64,000 nt of DNA. Origin: Paracoccaceae bacterium (GTDB lineage Bacteria; Pseudomonadota; Alphaproteobacteria; Rhodobacterales; Rhodobacteraceae). The notes under the pieces are model-generated. The model saw only the letters and a program-made list of their open reading frames with translations, searched no databases and was not told the origin of the DNA. Numbering within the stretch: position 1 is the first letter of the stretch; each line of letters begins with the position of its first letter. Below are positions 47,926 through 57,666 of the stretch, piece by piece. The stretch is taken from positions 3,204,492-3,268,491 of the forward strand of contig WLWX01000001.1 of the NCBI GenBank assembly GCA_012103375.1, written 5' to 3'. Made by a program: the position numbers and the translations under genes.

Positions 47926-49460
47926 AATTTTGTTGAAAAACTCCTGCTTGATCGAGGGCTATGGCGCTGATTCAATCCTCTCAACAAGCGGGAGGATCAG
48001 CCATGATGGGACCGAGGCAGGAAGCACAGGCGGCGCTGTTCTATGAGTTCTCGCTGGAAGACCATGTCCCGCAAGATCACCTGCTGCGATCGATTGATCG
48101 TTTCGTCGATCTGAGCAGCATCCGCGCCCATCTTGCCGATTTCTACAGCCACACCGGTCGTCCTTCGATCGATCCTGAACTGCTGATCCGGATGCTGATC
48201 GTCGGTTACTGCTTCGGCATCCGGTCCGAGCGGCGGCTCTGTGAAGAGGTACACTTGAACCTCGCGTACAGGTGGTTTTGTCGGCTCGACCTGGCCGATC
48301 GGGTGCCGGATCACTCGACCTTTTCAAAGAACCGGCATGGTCGGTTCCGCGAGAGTGAGCTGCTGCGCCATCTCTTCGAGACCACGGTCGCGCGATGCAT
48401 CGCCGAAGGTCTCGTCAGCGGTCAGCGCCTGGCCGTCGATGCCAGCTTGATCGAGGCGGATGCCAACAAGCAGTACTCTGCGCCAAAGGAAGAATGGGAC
48501 ATTGCGCGGATCGATGCAGACGCTGCACCCCGCGCGGTCCGCGAGTATCTCGACACTCTGGATGAGGCCGCATTCGGAGCAGCGACACCGGTCGAGCCAA
48601 AGTTCACGTCCTATTCCGACCCAGCCAGCCAGTGGACGGCGGCGCGTAAGGGTCCCGCATTTTTTGCCTACTCCGACAACTATCTCATCGATACCGATCA
48701 TGGTGTCATCGTCGACGTGGAAGCGACACGGTCGATCCGTCAAGCCGAGGTGGGGTCAACCAAGACGATGCTGAAGCGGGCCAAAGAGCGCTTCGATCTT
48801 CATCCCGAACGGCTGATCGCCGACACCGCCTACGGATCGGGACCCATGCTCGGATGGCTGGTGGGTGAAAAGATCGCACCGCACATCCCGGTCTTCGACA
48901 AAGCCGGGCGCACCGATGGCACCTGGTCCCGAGCTGACTTCGAATGGGATGCCGAGAACAATCAATACATCTGCCCGGAAGGCGAGGCTCTGAAGCAGTT
49001 CCGCCGAAACTACTCCGACCCCAATCGCGGCCCAACCGGCAAGGGCGTGGCCAAGTACCAAGCGCTGAAGCACACCTGCCAATCCTGTCCTTCCAAGCCG
49101 AAGTGCTGCCCGAATGCCGACGCCCGTAAGATCACCCGTGAGGAACATGAGGACGCTCGCGACATCGCCCGCGCAATCGCCAAAACGCCGCAATACAAGA
49201 TCTCGGTGAAGCTCCGGAAGAAGGTCGAAATGCTCTTTGCCCACCTCAAGCGCATTCTCGGCCTGGGACGGCTCCGATTACGTGGACCATGCGGCGCAAA
49301 TGACGAATTCCTGCTCGCCGCCACTGCCCAAAACCTTCGCAAACTGGCAAAGATCTTTCCTGCACCGCAGCAAACGCGCAAAGCCTGATCAGAAAGGCGC
49401 TCGCGCTATGTTCAAATCGCTACTTTCTGCGCCCGCAACACGTTGTTTTTCCACAGAATC
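47926..49460 (+). mobile_element. IS1182-family insertion sequence, copy 2
   Basis: 1535 bp, the same end variant as copy 1 (AATTTTGTTG at the left end). It directly follows MITE g. The outer flanks of the MITE plus IS pair are TGCT and GGCT, which agree in three of four bases. Confidence 0.93.
48003..49388 (+). CDS. IS1182 family transposase
   Basis: 461 aa from ATG 48003, identical in translation to the transposases of copies 1 and 3. That implies very recent spread of this element and an active source of transposase for the MITE. Confidence 0.93.
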   Translation: MMGPRQEAQAALFYEFSLEDHVPQDHLLRSIDRFVDLSSIRAHLADFYSHTGRPSIDPELLIRMLIVGYCFGIRSERRLCEEVHLNLAYRWFCRLDLADRVPDHSTFSKNRHGRFRESELLRHLFETTVARCIAEGLVSGQRLAVDASLIEADANKQYSAPKEEWDIARIDADAAPRAVREYLDTLDEAAFGAATPVEPKFTSYSDPASQWTAARKGPAFFAYSDNYLIDTDHGVIVDVEATRSIRQAEVGSTKTMLKRAKERFDLHPERLIADTAYGSGPMLGWLVGEKIAPHIPVFDKAGRTDGTWSRADFEWDAENNQYICPEGEALKQFRRNYSDPNRGPTGKGVAKYQALKHTCQSCPSKPKCCPNADARKITREEHEDARDIARAIAKTPQYKISVKLRKKVEMLFAHLKRILGLGRLRLRGPCGANDEFLLAATAQNLRKLAKIFPAPQQTRKA

Positions 49461-49675
49461 GGCTGATTGCTGACTTTCGTTGCACTCACAAAAACCGCGA
49501 TCTAGCCGCCACAGAGCTGACGTATGAAGCCCCTGCGGATTTCGTTCGGCTTAACGCAAAGTGCTAGAGATTGTTAAATGAACCTATTTACCCATTGGTG
49601 TGCATGTCGCCCGGATGGCTAGATGTTGTTGCTACTTCATGTTAGATCTCCAACCCGTTGTATTGGATTGGTGAA

Positions 49676-49858
49676 ATGGCGATTTTCGATATTGAAAAGG
49701 ATGACTTGCTGCGGCTGCCCGACACACTATTGGAAAAGTTGATTGCATGGCTGGCCGAAGCAGAGATTGCAGCACCAAACTGCCGCCGCCTAAACTCAAA
49801 CAGAAACCGAACCAGAGCCTCCGTTACGAAACGGCCCGCGAAGTCCGAAAAACCCTGA
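49676..49858 (+). pseudogene. 5' fragment of an unrecognised gene
   Basis: From ATG 49676: MAIFDIEKDDLLRLPDTLLE, then KLIAWLAEAEIA, after which the sequence becomes low-quality and ends. Openings like this occur in large accessory or defence-type proteins, but nothing in this stub identifies a function. It lies within island debris. Confidence 0.35.
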
Positions 49859-49861
49859 CGT

Positions 49862-50052
49862 CAGACATGCAAGATCGTTCGTCTCCAGTCTTTGTGAACG
49901 AGGAAATCGAACCGGCACGATCAGACGACGATTGAACTCCATCCATGCGGTCATCGAATACGGATTGATGGAGGCCGACGTTCAGCAGCGAAACCCCTTT
50001 AGTCGAATGATGATCAGAAACGAGGGATCTGACGTATCTCGTCGGGGCACAT
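49862..50052 (+). pseudogene. Internal fragment of a second, diverged integrase
   Basis: It parallels the integrase at 45475-45668: both hold a Met/Ile variant of NSIHAVxEYGLMExDVQQRN, then SRM, DEGSDVSRRGTF or NEGSDVSRRGTF. The DNA differs at many positions, so it is a separate lineage and not a recent duplicate. It runs straight into an IS1182 remnant. Confidence 0.65.
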
Positions 50053-50207
50053 TCCTACTCGCCGCCACCGCCCAGAACCTCCGCAAACTGGCCAAGCTCT
50101 TTCCTGCACCGCAGCATCTGCGCAAAGCCTGATCAGAAAGGCACCTGCGCCATGTTCAGGACGCTACTTTCGGCGCCAGCAACACGTTGTTTTTCAACAG
50201 AATCGGG
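50053..50207 (+). mobile_element. Diverged 3' remnant of an IS1182-family element
   Basis: The last 155 bp correspond to the right end of the intact IS1182 copies (LLAATAQNLRKLAKLFPAPQ and the end CAACACGTTGTTTTTCAACA) with many substitutions. It is an older relative, fused to the integrase fragment. Confidence 0.75.
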
Positions 50208-50323
50208 CGAGAGCCGAATTTCGCGGCAGGTGCATCGACGACTCAGGTGATTTGTTGAAGCGGACGTTCAGGTGGCATTGAATCTCAGTCTTACTCTGCA
50301 CTGCCGAAAGGCGGCAACGAGTC

Positions 50324-50541
50324 GATTGTGTTGAAAAACTCCGTTTTAGGGCCTGAACGATGATTTTTCTTTCCATGCAGCCCGATCCTAAATTTTTGGC
50401 GCGGGGGTCGGCCCAAATCGCCTACATGCGCTCACGCGCAGCCATGCGCTGTCTCGTGGTCAAAGCTTTCCGACTATTTCGCTTCATAGGTTTTCGCAAG
50501 AAATCCGCGACGCTCTGATTTCGGAGTTTTTCAACACAATC
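50324..50541 (-). mobile_element. 218-bp MITE, copy h
   Basis: Reversed copy with an exact AGTC duplication (50320-50323 and 50542-50545). This shows that the target need not be GGCC-like. Intergenic; no gene is recognisable between 50208 and 50716. Confidence 0.93.
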
Positions 50542-50716
50542 AGTCCATTTCAAACAGAATTCTGCCGCGCGGCAAACGTTTGTTGTTCGGGTGCGAGCCA
50601 CGGACAGTTGAATCTGTCGTGGTCCGCAACACGCGCGCAACGCGAACATTGGGTCTGAAGTCCAGTGCGATGCCGAACGAAGCGCTTGATAACTGCCGGG
50701 ACGAAGGCGTCAGCTA

Positions 50717-51343
50717 CTAGCTACGCCCAAGCCCGCGAAGGAAGGCCTCGGTCGTGTTCTCGGATGGAAATGTTTCGTCGGGAATTGGAACGTCCAGAAA
50801 TTGACAGAACGGTTGCCAGCCATCTTTGACGTTCACCACCAAAAGCTTCTCTGGAGGGACTGTGTCGATAACATCCTGATTGTGACGCATGAACAACTCT
50901 TTGGCAAAGATCGGATCATCGAGATTTCCTTGAAACAGCTGTTCCGAAACCAGATTGTGGGCAAATCGAAGCTGTTCGCGACGAACAGGGTTGGGTGCGC
51001 CATCGCGGCTTTGGAAACCACGCATGATGGTCTGCGTCATGCTGTCATACCATTCGTTCGGATCCCGGACAGTCAGGATAACCTTGGCATCCGAATAGTA
51101 CGCAATGAGTGCGCGCCAGAAAAACGCACCCGGCCAGTCGACTTGCGACCTGTAGCCATGAAAAACCTCATTCCAATCGGGAACGTTACCAGCCGCGACG
51201 CCCTGCCAAACCTGAATGGTTTCCGGGTGGGAAAGCAACTCGTGCATGTGATGGCACGGTCCAAATCCCAAAACCTCGAGCGCAAGTTTGGTGGATTTGG
51301 TGCCGGTGCGACCCATTCCCGCACCGTTTATCTTTAGTGTCAT
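50717..51343 (-). CDS. Sulfotransferase family protein
   Basis: 208 aa from MTLKINGAGMGRTGTKSTKL (ATG 51343). The PAPS 5'-phosphosulfate loop is GAGMGRTGTKS. The 3'-phosphate region is VILTVRDPNEWYDSM. HMHELLSHPETIQVW matches the family that includes bacterial and plant Sulfotransfer_4 proteins. Acceptor unknown. A strong hairpin or terminator is not evident after it. It stands downstream of the outer-membrane barrel gene on the same strand. Confidence 0.87.
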   Translation of the reverse strand: MTLKINGAGMGRTGTKSTKLALEVLGFGPCHHMHELLSHPETIQVWQGVAAGNVPDWNEVFHGYRSQVDWPGAFFWRALIAYYSDAKVILTVRDPNEWYDSMTQTIMRGFQSRDGAPNPVRREQLRFAHNLVSEQLFQGNLDDPIFAKELFMRHNQDVIDTVPPEKLLVVNVKDGWQPFCQFLDVPIPDETFPSENTTEAFLRGLGRS

Positions 51344-51444
51344 CGATTGACGCCTATCGGAAAAAGGGAGGATTGGTGCCGAAACATGCAATGAAAAAGG
51401 GCAACCGAAGCTGCCCTTGACGTTGTCTGAGGTTCAGTTGTGCC

Positions 51445-52029
51445 TCAGAACTTCATTTCCAATCGCAACGAAGCACTGTTCATCTTGGCTGAACCATAGG
51501 CTGAGTACCCGCCATCCATATTCAGGCGCATGAGTTCGGCACCAACAGCAAAGTTTTCGTTTATCATGTGACTGACGCCAATGCCGACATTCGTGCCCGA
51601 AATGTTGTAGTCGCCAGCTACGGAGGAACGAGTGCCGAAAGAGAGGCCCGCGAACCCATAGACAAGCGTCTTGCCCATTGATTGCCCGACGCGCCCTTTT
51701 ACGTCGAAAATATTGCTGATTGTAAGATAATCCGATCCGGGGCCGCTGTAACTCATATCGACATCGCCGAGAGACAGTGCAAGTTCGACACCGGCCACGG
51801 TATTTCCGTTCCCAACGTTCCAATTATGGCCGACAAACACGGAGCCATTGTGACCGCCGATGCCGTAGTCACTACTACCACTAAGTCCGGAGACTATGTC
51901 ACCTGAATTGTAGTTCAAACTAACGCCGCCGTAAAAGCCCGACCAATCCTGCGCGTGCGCAGATCCAGAAGCCGCTAACAACGCCAAGGTTGATGTTGCC
52001 GCGGAGCTCACTACAATAGATTTCTTCAT
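51445..52029 (-). CDS. Outer-membrane beta-barrel protein
   Basis: 194 aa. Signal peptide MKKSIVVSSAATSTLALLAA with cleavage after AHA. The mature protein has alternating strands (WSGFYGGVSLNYNSGD, GSVFVGHNWNVGNGNTVAGVE) and ends in the C-terminal Phe typical of barrels (ASLRLEMKF). It is of the small OmpW/opacity-like class. IS630 copy 5 lies 19 bp upstream of its start, just above the ribosome site. Confidence 0.82.
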   Translation of the reverse strand: MKKSIVVSSAATSTLALLAASGSAHAQDWSGFYGGVSLNYNSGDIVSGLSGSSDYGIGGHNGSVFVGHNWNVGNGNTVAGVELALSLGDVDMSYSGPGSDYLTISNIFDVKGRVGQSMGKTLVYGFAGLSFGTRSSVAGDYNISGTNVGIGVSHMINENFAVGAELMRLNMDGGYSAYGSAKMNSASLRLEMKF

Positions 52030-52047
52030 TGTCTGTCTCCTACATCC

Positions 52048-52730
52048 TAAAGCGTTTCGACATTAACCTGAGACATATCCGGCGGCCTTAAAGTAGTTCC
52101 AGCATTCTACTGGGTCGTAGAGATCGCAGATTGCTCCGATTGCTTCGAAGACCTGGGTAAAGGACCTGGCCCCGATCCGTCGCAAATGGGCTTTCAGTTT
52201 AGAGAAGGCCTGCTCGATGGGATTCAGGTCGGGCGAGTACGGTGGCAGGTAAAGGAACCAGCAGCCGTGATTGCGTAAAGCCTGCGTCGCCTCCTTATTC
52301 CGGTGGGTTGCCAGGTTGTCGAGAATGACGACAGTGCAGGGGTTGATCTCGGGGACCAGCACTTCGCGGATGTAGGCCGCGAAGGCGGGGCCATCTATCG
52401 CTCCCTTGATGACCCAAGGTGCGATCAACTCCTCAAAGAATTCCCGATGCGGAGCCAGCTTTCCCTTGCCGCGCGGCGGTCCCTGCCGGGCAGGTTCCGC
52501 ATGACCCTTCATCCTCACCTGACGCGCCCACCGCGCGCCTGTGGCAGGCGACAGCTTCAACCGCAACGCCGCCGCGCGCCCGCTCAACCCTTCTTCAATG
52601 TATCTATGAAACCGTATCCGAAGCGCAGATGGCAAAGGTGCTGACATGATCCATCCTCCCAAACAGGATGAATCACAGATCAGGTCTCAAGGGAATCCCT
52701 CGCGATTCAGGTTCAAGCCGAAACGCTTTA
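52048..52730 (-). mobile_element. IS630-family insertion sequence, copy 5 (internally deleted)
   Basis: 679 bp (52050-52728) with both ends and TA at 52048-52049 and 52729-52730. It lacks exactly 374 bp, the distance between two copies of the 9-bp direct repeat GTGCGATCA present in the full element (2189 and 2563 in copy 1). One copy of the repeat remains. It is non-autonomous, but its ends could still be mobilised by the intact copies. Confidence 0.93.
52063..52647 (-). pseudogene. Deleted IS630 transposase (single fused frame)
   Basis: The 374-bp deletion merges the two frames into one of about 194 aa, from MSAPLPSALRIRF through FFEELIAPWVIKGAID to the native C-terminus. The helix-turn-helix, D2 (VVILDNLATHRN) and E remain, but the first catalytic Asp segment is gone. 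It could at most bind the ends. Confidence 0.85.
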
Positions 52731-52917
52731 GTGCTACGGCTTGGCCGCGTTTCACAATTACTTGAATGGTTAACCGTGCGGAAACCTCGAGTCCACATGT
52801 GGCAGCCGCAGCCGCGCCTAAGGGAAGGCAAATTGGCCACCGATGTTGCGCTTCTGACACAGAATCCCGCTGATTGGCGGCAGAGTCCTTCGTCCTCGCC
52901 GAATCAGCTTGCGTTTT

Positions 52918-54405
52918 CTACGGAGTGCCAGGTTGGTCGACACCGTTTGCGGCCGATCTTTTCAGGATAAGTGCTGCGCATGCGGCACGATCAGGCTTGC
53001 CCTCGCTGTCCCTCGGAATTTCGTTGATCGGAAACACGTGGCGGGGCACAAAAATCGTTGGCAGATTGCGCAAACACAGCAACCGGGCGTTCTCGACACA
53101 TATGTCGATTTGGGCAAGAGGTTCCACCACGACAAACGCCAGCAATTCAGTACGAACATCGCCCTTGGGATTTTTGAAACACACGGCATCAACCACGTCC
53201 GGCGCCATGCGGAGCATGATCTCGATTCGCGCTGCATCAATCTTCGTGCCGCCCATGTTGATGACATCATCAACGCGCCCCTCGATGCGCAGGTTGCCGT
53301 TCGCTTCCCAACGGGCACGATCGCCCGGGTAGAACCAGCCATCCCGAAACGCTTTGGCCTGAGCATGCGGATTGTTCAGGTATCCATCCGCCAGATAGTC
53401 ATTGCGAACCCTCACTGTTCCGGGTTCATCAATGTCGCATTCGCGACCATCGTCCGCGATAACCTGAACCTGACTGTCCAACGATTTTCCCTGCGTCGTG
53501 ACGATGCCATCTTCGTTCAACCTGTTGATGTTCATGAAACTTCTGTTCGTCTCGCTGGCGCCATAGACATCGATCACCTGGTCGAAACTCTCCAGAAGTT
53601 CCGCAATTACTTCAGCTTCGATTTTCCCGCCACCGATGTGCAGAGTCGCGATCTTTTGCTTCAGTTTCTTGCCGGATAGACTGTCTTTCACCTGTTCTGG
53701 AGACCCGTTGACCAGGTTCACTCCGTTCTCCAGCCAGAATGACGGCTTGTTACTGTCGATCAGGGTACACGGTGTCAGCAAAATCGACAAAGCTCGCGAA
53801 AGGAACGGGCGTGCGGTGCAGTTGAAAAGCGGTGCTGCAACAGTCTTGAAGGGTTCATAATCGGCCCGTGCCGCATGAACGCGTCTGCAGACCTGTTCAT
53901 AGCTCAAGGCGAGGAATTTGGGGGCGCCTGTGGTTCCGGACGTGCTTGTGATGAAGAAAGCGTCACTTTTGTCTTCGTATCCTTCGAACTCATCAAGATC
54001 GCAGGAGAGACCCTCTGCCAAAACATACCGGGGCGACCAGCTCGAATCCACGATTGTCGCCTGAGCACGTTCGGCGATCTTTGCTTCGCGGGTTGCGACA
54101 AGGTGGGTTGCTTCGAAGATTCCGGCACGCGACAATGATGTGGAAGCGATTGCAAACCGACCACCGAGTACCGCTGTCGCCAGGAAAATGCCGAGCGACG
54201 CCAACATGTCCGTCGTTTCGAGCACGACGATTGAATTCCGCCCGACGCCGTTCTCCCGAAGTTTTACCGCAAATGCGCGTACAGAAGCCGCGAGATTGGC
54301 ATATGTGACCGTCATGTCTTCGGCGATGATCGCCGGGTGTTCAGGGCAGTTGTCGGCAACTTCAAGAAACCGAAAGCCAACGTTATAGATCTGATTGTCG
54401 CTCAT
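52918..54405 (-). CDS. Adenylate-forming enzyme (AMP-binding, acyl-CoA synthetase-like)
   Basis: 495 aa from MSDNQIYNVGFRFLE (ATG 54405). Core motifs: P-loop TSTSGTTGAPK (A3), VYGASETNRSF (A5), GDRARWEANGNL (A7), GRVDDVINMGGTKI (A8) and the C-terminal SEGKPDRAA with the catalytic Lys (A10). It activates an acid to an acyl-adenylate. It is 51 bp downstream of a paralogous gene on the same strand; the pair may act together on related acids. No carrier-protein gene is visible nearby. Confidence 0.87.
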   Translation of the reverse strand: MSDNQIYNVGFRFLEVADNCPEHPAIIAEDMTVTYANLAASVRAFAVKLRENGVGRNSIVVLETTDMLASLGIFLATAVLGGRFAIASTSLSRAGIFEATHLVATREAKIAERAQATIVDSSWSPRYVLAEGLSCDLDEFEGYEDKSDAFFITSTSGTTGAPKFLALSYEQVCRRVHAARADYEPFKTVAAPLFNCTARPFLSRALSILLTPCTLIDSNKPSFWLENGVNLVNGSPEQVKDSLSGKKLKQKIATLHIGGGKIEAEVIAELLESFDQVIDVYGASETNRSFMNINRLNEDGIVTTQGKSLDSQVQVIADDGRECDIDEPGTVRVRNDYLADGYLNNPHAQAKAFRDGWFYPGDRARWEANGNLRIEGRVDDVINMGGTKIDAARIEIMLRMAPDVVDAVCFKNPKGDVRTELLAFVVVEPLAQIDICVENARLLCLRNLPTIFVPRHVFPINEIPRDSEGKPDRAACAALILKRSAANGVDQPGTP

Positions 54406-54456
54406 GTTTGTCTCACAGGTATGGAGCAATGCTCATACGCGCAGTTCCGCTCCGGG

Positions 54457-55909
54457 TTAGATATGTGCGCCCTGGCGCGCCTTGACAATCTCGATGCAAG
54501 CTCGGCGATCTGGGGTCCCATCCAAATTCACAGGAATTTCGTCGATTGGTATAATTCTCGCAGGCGTCGCATGTCGACCGAAGTTCGCAAGGCAAAGAGT
54601 CCTGGCTTCGTTGATTATGGTATTCTTGTCGGCATCGGGTTCAGTTGCGACGAAGGCGATCAGTTCTTCGCTTGCCGACGGGCGCGGGTTTTTGAAAACC
54701 GCAGCTGCAGTAACGCCGGGCATTGACGAAATTACTGCGTCCATCAGTACAAGATTGACGTTTAGGCCGTTAATGTTGGCAGTCTCCCCGCCATGCCCGA
54801 CAATAACGAGCTCGCCGTTCTCACCCCATGTTCCGATATCGCCGGTGTAAAACCAGCCGTCCCGGAACGCCTCCGCTTCCGCGTCCTTGTCATTGAGGTA
54901 ACCTGCTGCCAGGTAGGCATTCTTCACGCGGACCGTTCCAAGCTCGGGCGGTGTTACCGGGTTGCCGTTTTTGTCGACAATTTCAACGATCGCGTCCGTG
55001 GCCTCACCAAAGGTCATAATCTCGCCCGAAGCGACCAGCTTCCGGATATTCTTGAAACATCGGTTTCTCTCAGCTGACGCATAGAGATCCACAACGTGGT
55101 CGAAATTAGCTAACAACGCACGACATATCTCCTCGCTCATATTGCCGCCCCCAACATGAATTTGGGCAATCTTCGGATACAGAGTGACGCCTTTCAGCAG
55201 ATCTGCGACCTGCGATGGAGAGCCTGTGACCAGATTGACTTTCTGTTTCTGCCATACGCGGAAATCGTAAGAAGTGACGAGTGTACAACCGTTAAGGAGG
55301 GCGGCCAGCGCGCGGGTAATGAACGGGAATGCGGTGCAACTGAACAGACAGGCAACCCGCGTGAAACCCTCAACAAAATCGTCACGAACGGAATGCGCGC
55401 GCGCGATCGCGTTTGATTGGGAGAACCCAACATATTTAGGCGTTCCGGTCGTTCCAGACGTTCTGACATTTAACCAGGTTGCTTCGTCGTTTGGTGGCCC
55501 GGGCGTAGCAATTTCAGTGGCTCTGACCAGTGTTTCCGGAGCAGCACTCCATGTCATGTCTAGTTCGACGAAATTTACCCTTTTCGAGCCTTTCGCTTCC
55601 GGCGAATTAAAAAAATGCGTCGGCTGAACCGGCTTTGTTTCGGCAAGCACTCGGTTCGCTTCAACCCATTCCGCGCCTAGCAAACTTGTTGCCAGGACAG
55701 TCGAAATGGCAACCAGCGGATCATCCGTCACGATTGCGACAATCGATCCCTGCTTCACCCCGAAATCAGTGAAGCGCACCGTAAATGCCGTGACCAGATC
55801 GCTAAGTTGGGAGTATGAAACACTCAGCTCGTCAGTGACGATCGCATCGCGATCAGGGTTGTTTTTAGCTATTTCTTGGAACAGTCTTCCAACGCAAGAA
55901 CTTTGTGCC
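54457..55909 (-). CDS. Adenylate-forming enzyme paralogue, N-terminus removed by MITE i
   Basis: The frame continues to the MITE boundary: CVGRLFQEIAKNNPDRDAIV aligns with NVGFRFLEVADNCPEHPAI of the downstream paralogue, so only about 15 residues and the start codon are lost. Motifs: RTSGTTGTPKYVGFS (A3), DLYASAERNR (A5), TGDIGTWGENGELVIVGH (A7). The A8 loop is altered (HGGETANINGLNV), and the A10 Lys is replaced: NLDGTPDRRAC has Thr where GK is expected. A GTG at about 55779 could start a shorter product. It may have been catalytically different even before truncation. Confidence 0.82.
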
Positions 55910-56127
55910 GATTGTGTTGAAAAACTCCGAAATCAGAGCGTCGCGGATTTCTTGCGAAAACCTATGAAGCGAAATAGTCGGAAAGCTTTGACCACGAGAC
56001 AGCGCATGGCTGCGCGTGAGCGCATGTAGGCGATTTGGGCCGACCCCCGCGCCAAAAATTTAGGATCGGGCTGCATGGAAAGAAAAATCATCGTTCAGGC
56101 CCTAAAACGGAGTTTTTCAACACAATC
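55910..56127 (+). mobile_element. 218-bp MITE, copy i (next to IS1182 copy 3)
   Basis: Forward copy with left flank TGCC and right flank GGCC. It is separated by GGCC from IS1182 copy 3, repeating the arrangement at 47704-49460, and truncates the adenylate-forming gene. Confidence 0.92.
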
Positions 56128-56131
56128 GGCC

Positions 56132-57666
56132 GATTGTGTTGAAAAACTCCTGCTTGATCGAGGGCTATGGCGCTGATTCAATCCTCTCAACAAGCGGGAG
56201 GATCAGCCATGATGGGACCGAGGCAGGAAGCACAGGCGGCGCTGTTCTATGAGTTCTCGCTGGAAGACCATGTCCCGCAAGATCACCTGCTGCGATCGAT
56301 TGATCGTTTCGTCGATCTGAGCAGCATCCGCGCCCATCTTGCCGATTTCTACAGCCACACCGGTCGTCCTTCGATCGATCCTGAACTGCTGATCCGGATG
56401 CTGATCGTCGGTTACTGCTTCGGCATCCGGTCCGAGCGGCGGCTCTGTGAAGAGGTACACTTGAACCTCGCGTACAGGTGGTTTTGTCGGCTCGACCTGG
56501 CCGATCGGGTGCCGGATCACTCGACCTTTTCAAAGAACCGGCATGGTCGGTTCCGCGAGAGTGAGCTGCTGCGCCATCTCTTCGAGACCACGGTCGCGCG
56601 ATGCATCGCCGAAGGTCTCGTCAGCGGTCAGCGCCTGGCCGTCGATGCCAGCTTGATCGAGGCGGATGCCAACAAGCAGTACTCTGCGCCAAAGGAAGAA
56701 TGGGACATTGCGCGGATCGATGCAGACGCTGCACCCCGCGCGGTCCGCGAGTATCTCGACACTCTGGATGAGGCCGCATTCGGAGCAGCGACACCGGTCG
56801 AGCCAAAGTTCACGTCCTATTCCGACCCAGCCAGCCAGTGGACGGCGGCGCGTAAGGGTCCCGCATTTTTTGCCTACTCCGACAACTATCTCATCGATAC
56901 CGATCATGGTGTCATCGTCGACGTGGAAGCGACACGGTCGATCCGTCAAGCCGAGGTGGGGTCAACCAAGACGATGCTGAAGCGGGCCAAAGAGCGCTTC
57001 GATCTTCATCCCGAACGGCTGATCGCCGACACCGCCTACGGATCGGGACCCATGCTCGGATGGCTGGTGGGTGAAAAGATCGCACCGCACATCCCGGTCT
57101 TCGACAAAGCCGGGCGCACCGATGGCACCTGGTCCCGAGCTGACTTCGAATGGGATGCCGAGAACAATCAATACATCTGCCCGGAAGGCGAGGCTCTGAA
57201 GCAGTTCCGCCGAAACTACTCCGACCCCAATCGCGGCCCAACCGGCAAGGGCGTGGCCAAGTACCAAGCGCTGAAGCACACCTGCCAATCCTGTCCTTCC
57301 AAGCCGAAGTGCTGCCCGAATGCCGACGCCCGTAAGATCACCCGTGAGGAACATGAGGACGCTCGCGACATCGCCCGCGCAATCGCCAAAACGCCGCAAT
57401 ACAAGATCTCGGTGAAGCTCCGGAAGAAGGTCGAAATGCTCTTTGCCCACCTCAAGCGCATTCTCGGCCTGGGACGGCTCCGATTACGTGGACCATGCGG
57501 CGCAAATGACGAATTCCTGCTCGCCGCCACTGCCCAAAACCTTCGCAAACTGGCAAAGATCTTTCCTGCACCGCAGCAAACGCGCAAAGCCTGATCAGAA
57601 AGGCGCTCGCGCTATGTTCAAATCGCTACTTTCTGCGCCCGCAACACGTTGTTTTTCCACAGAATC
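56132..57666 (+). mobile_element. IS1182-family insertion sequence, copy 3
   Basis: 1535 bp. Its left end is GATTGTGTTGAAAAACTCC, identical to the MITE end for 19 nt, where copies 1 and 2 have AATTTTGTTG. Right flank GGCC. It cuts off the start of the FecR gene on its right. Confidence 0.93.
56209..57594 (+). CDS. IS1182 family transposase
   Basis: 461 aa from ATG 56209, the same translation as in copies 1 and 2. This copy keeps the end variant closest to the MITE. Confidence 0.93.
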   Translation: MMGPRQEAQAALFYEFSLEDHVPQDHLLRSIDRFVDLSSIRAHLADFYSHTGRPSIDPELLIRMLIVGYCFGIRSERRLCEEVHLNLAYRWFCRLDLADRVPDHSTFSKNRHGRFRESELLRHLFETTVARCIAEGLVSGQRLAVDASLIEADANKQYSAPKEEWDIARIDADAAPRAVREYLDTLDEAAFGAATPVEPKFTSYSDPASQWTAARKGPAFFAYSDNYLIDTDHGVIVDVEATRSIRQAEVGSTKTMLKRAKERFDLHPERLIADTAYGSGPMLGWLVGEKIAPHIPVFDKAGRTDGTWSRADFEWDAENNQYICPEGEALKQFRRNYSDPNRGPTGKGVAKYQALKHTCQSCPSKPKCCPNADARKITREEHEDARDIARAIAKTPQYKISVKLRKKVEMLFAHLKRILGLGRLRLRGPCGANDEFLLAATAQNLRKLAKIFPAPQQTRKA

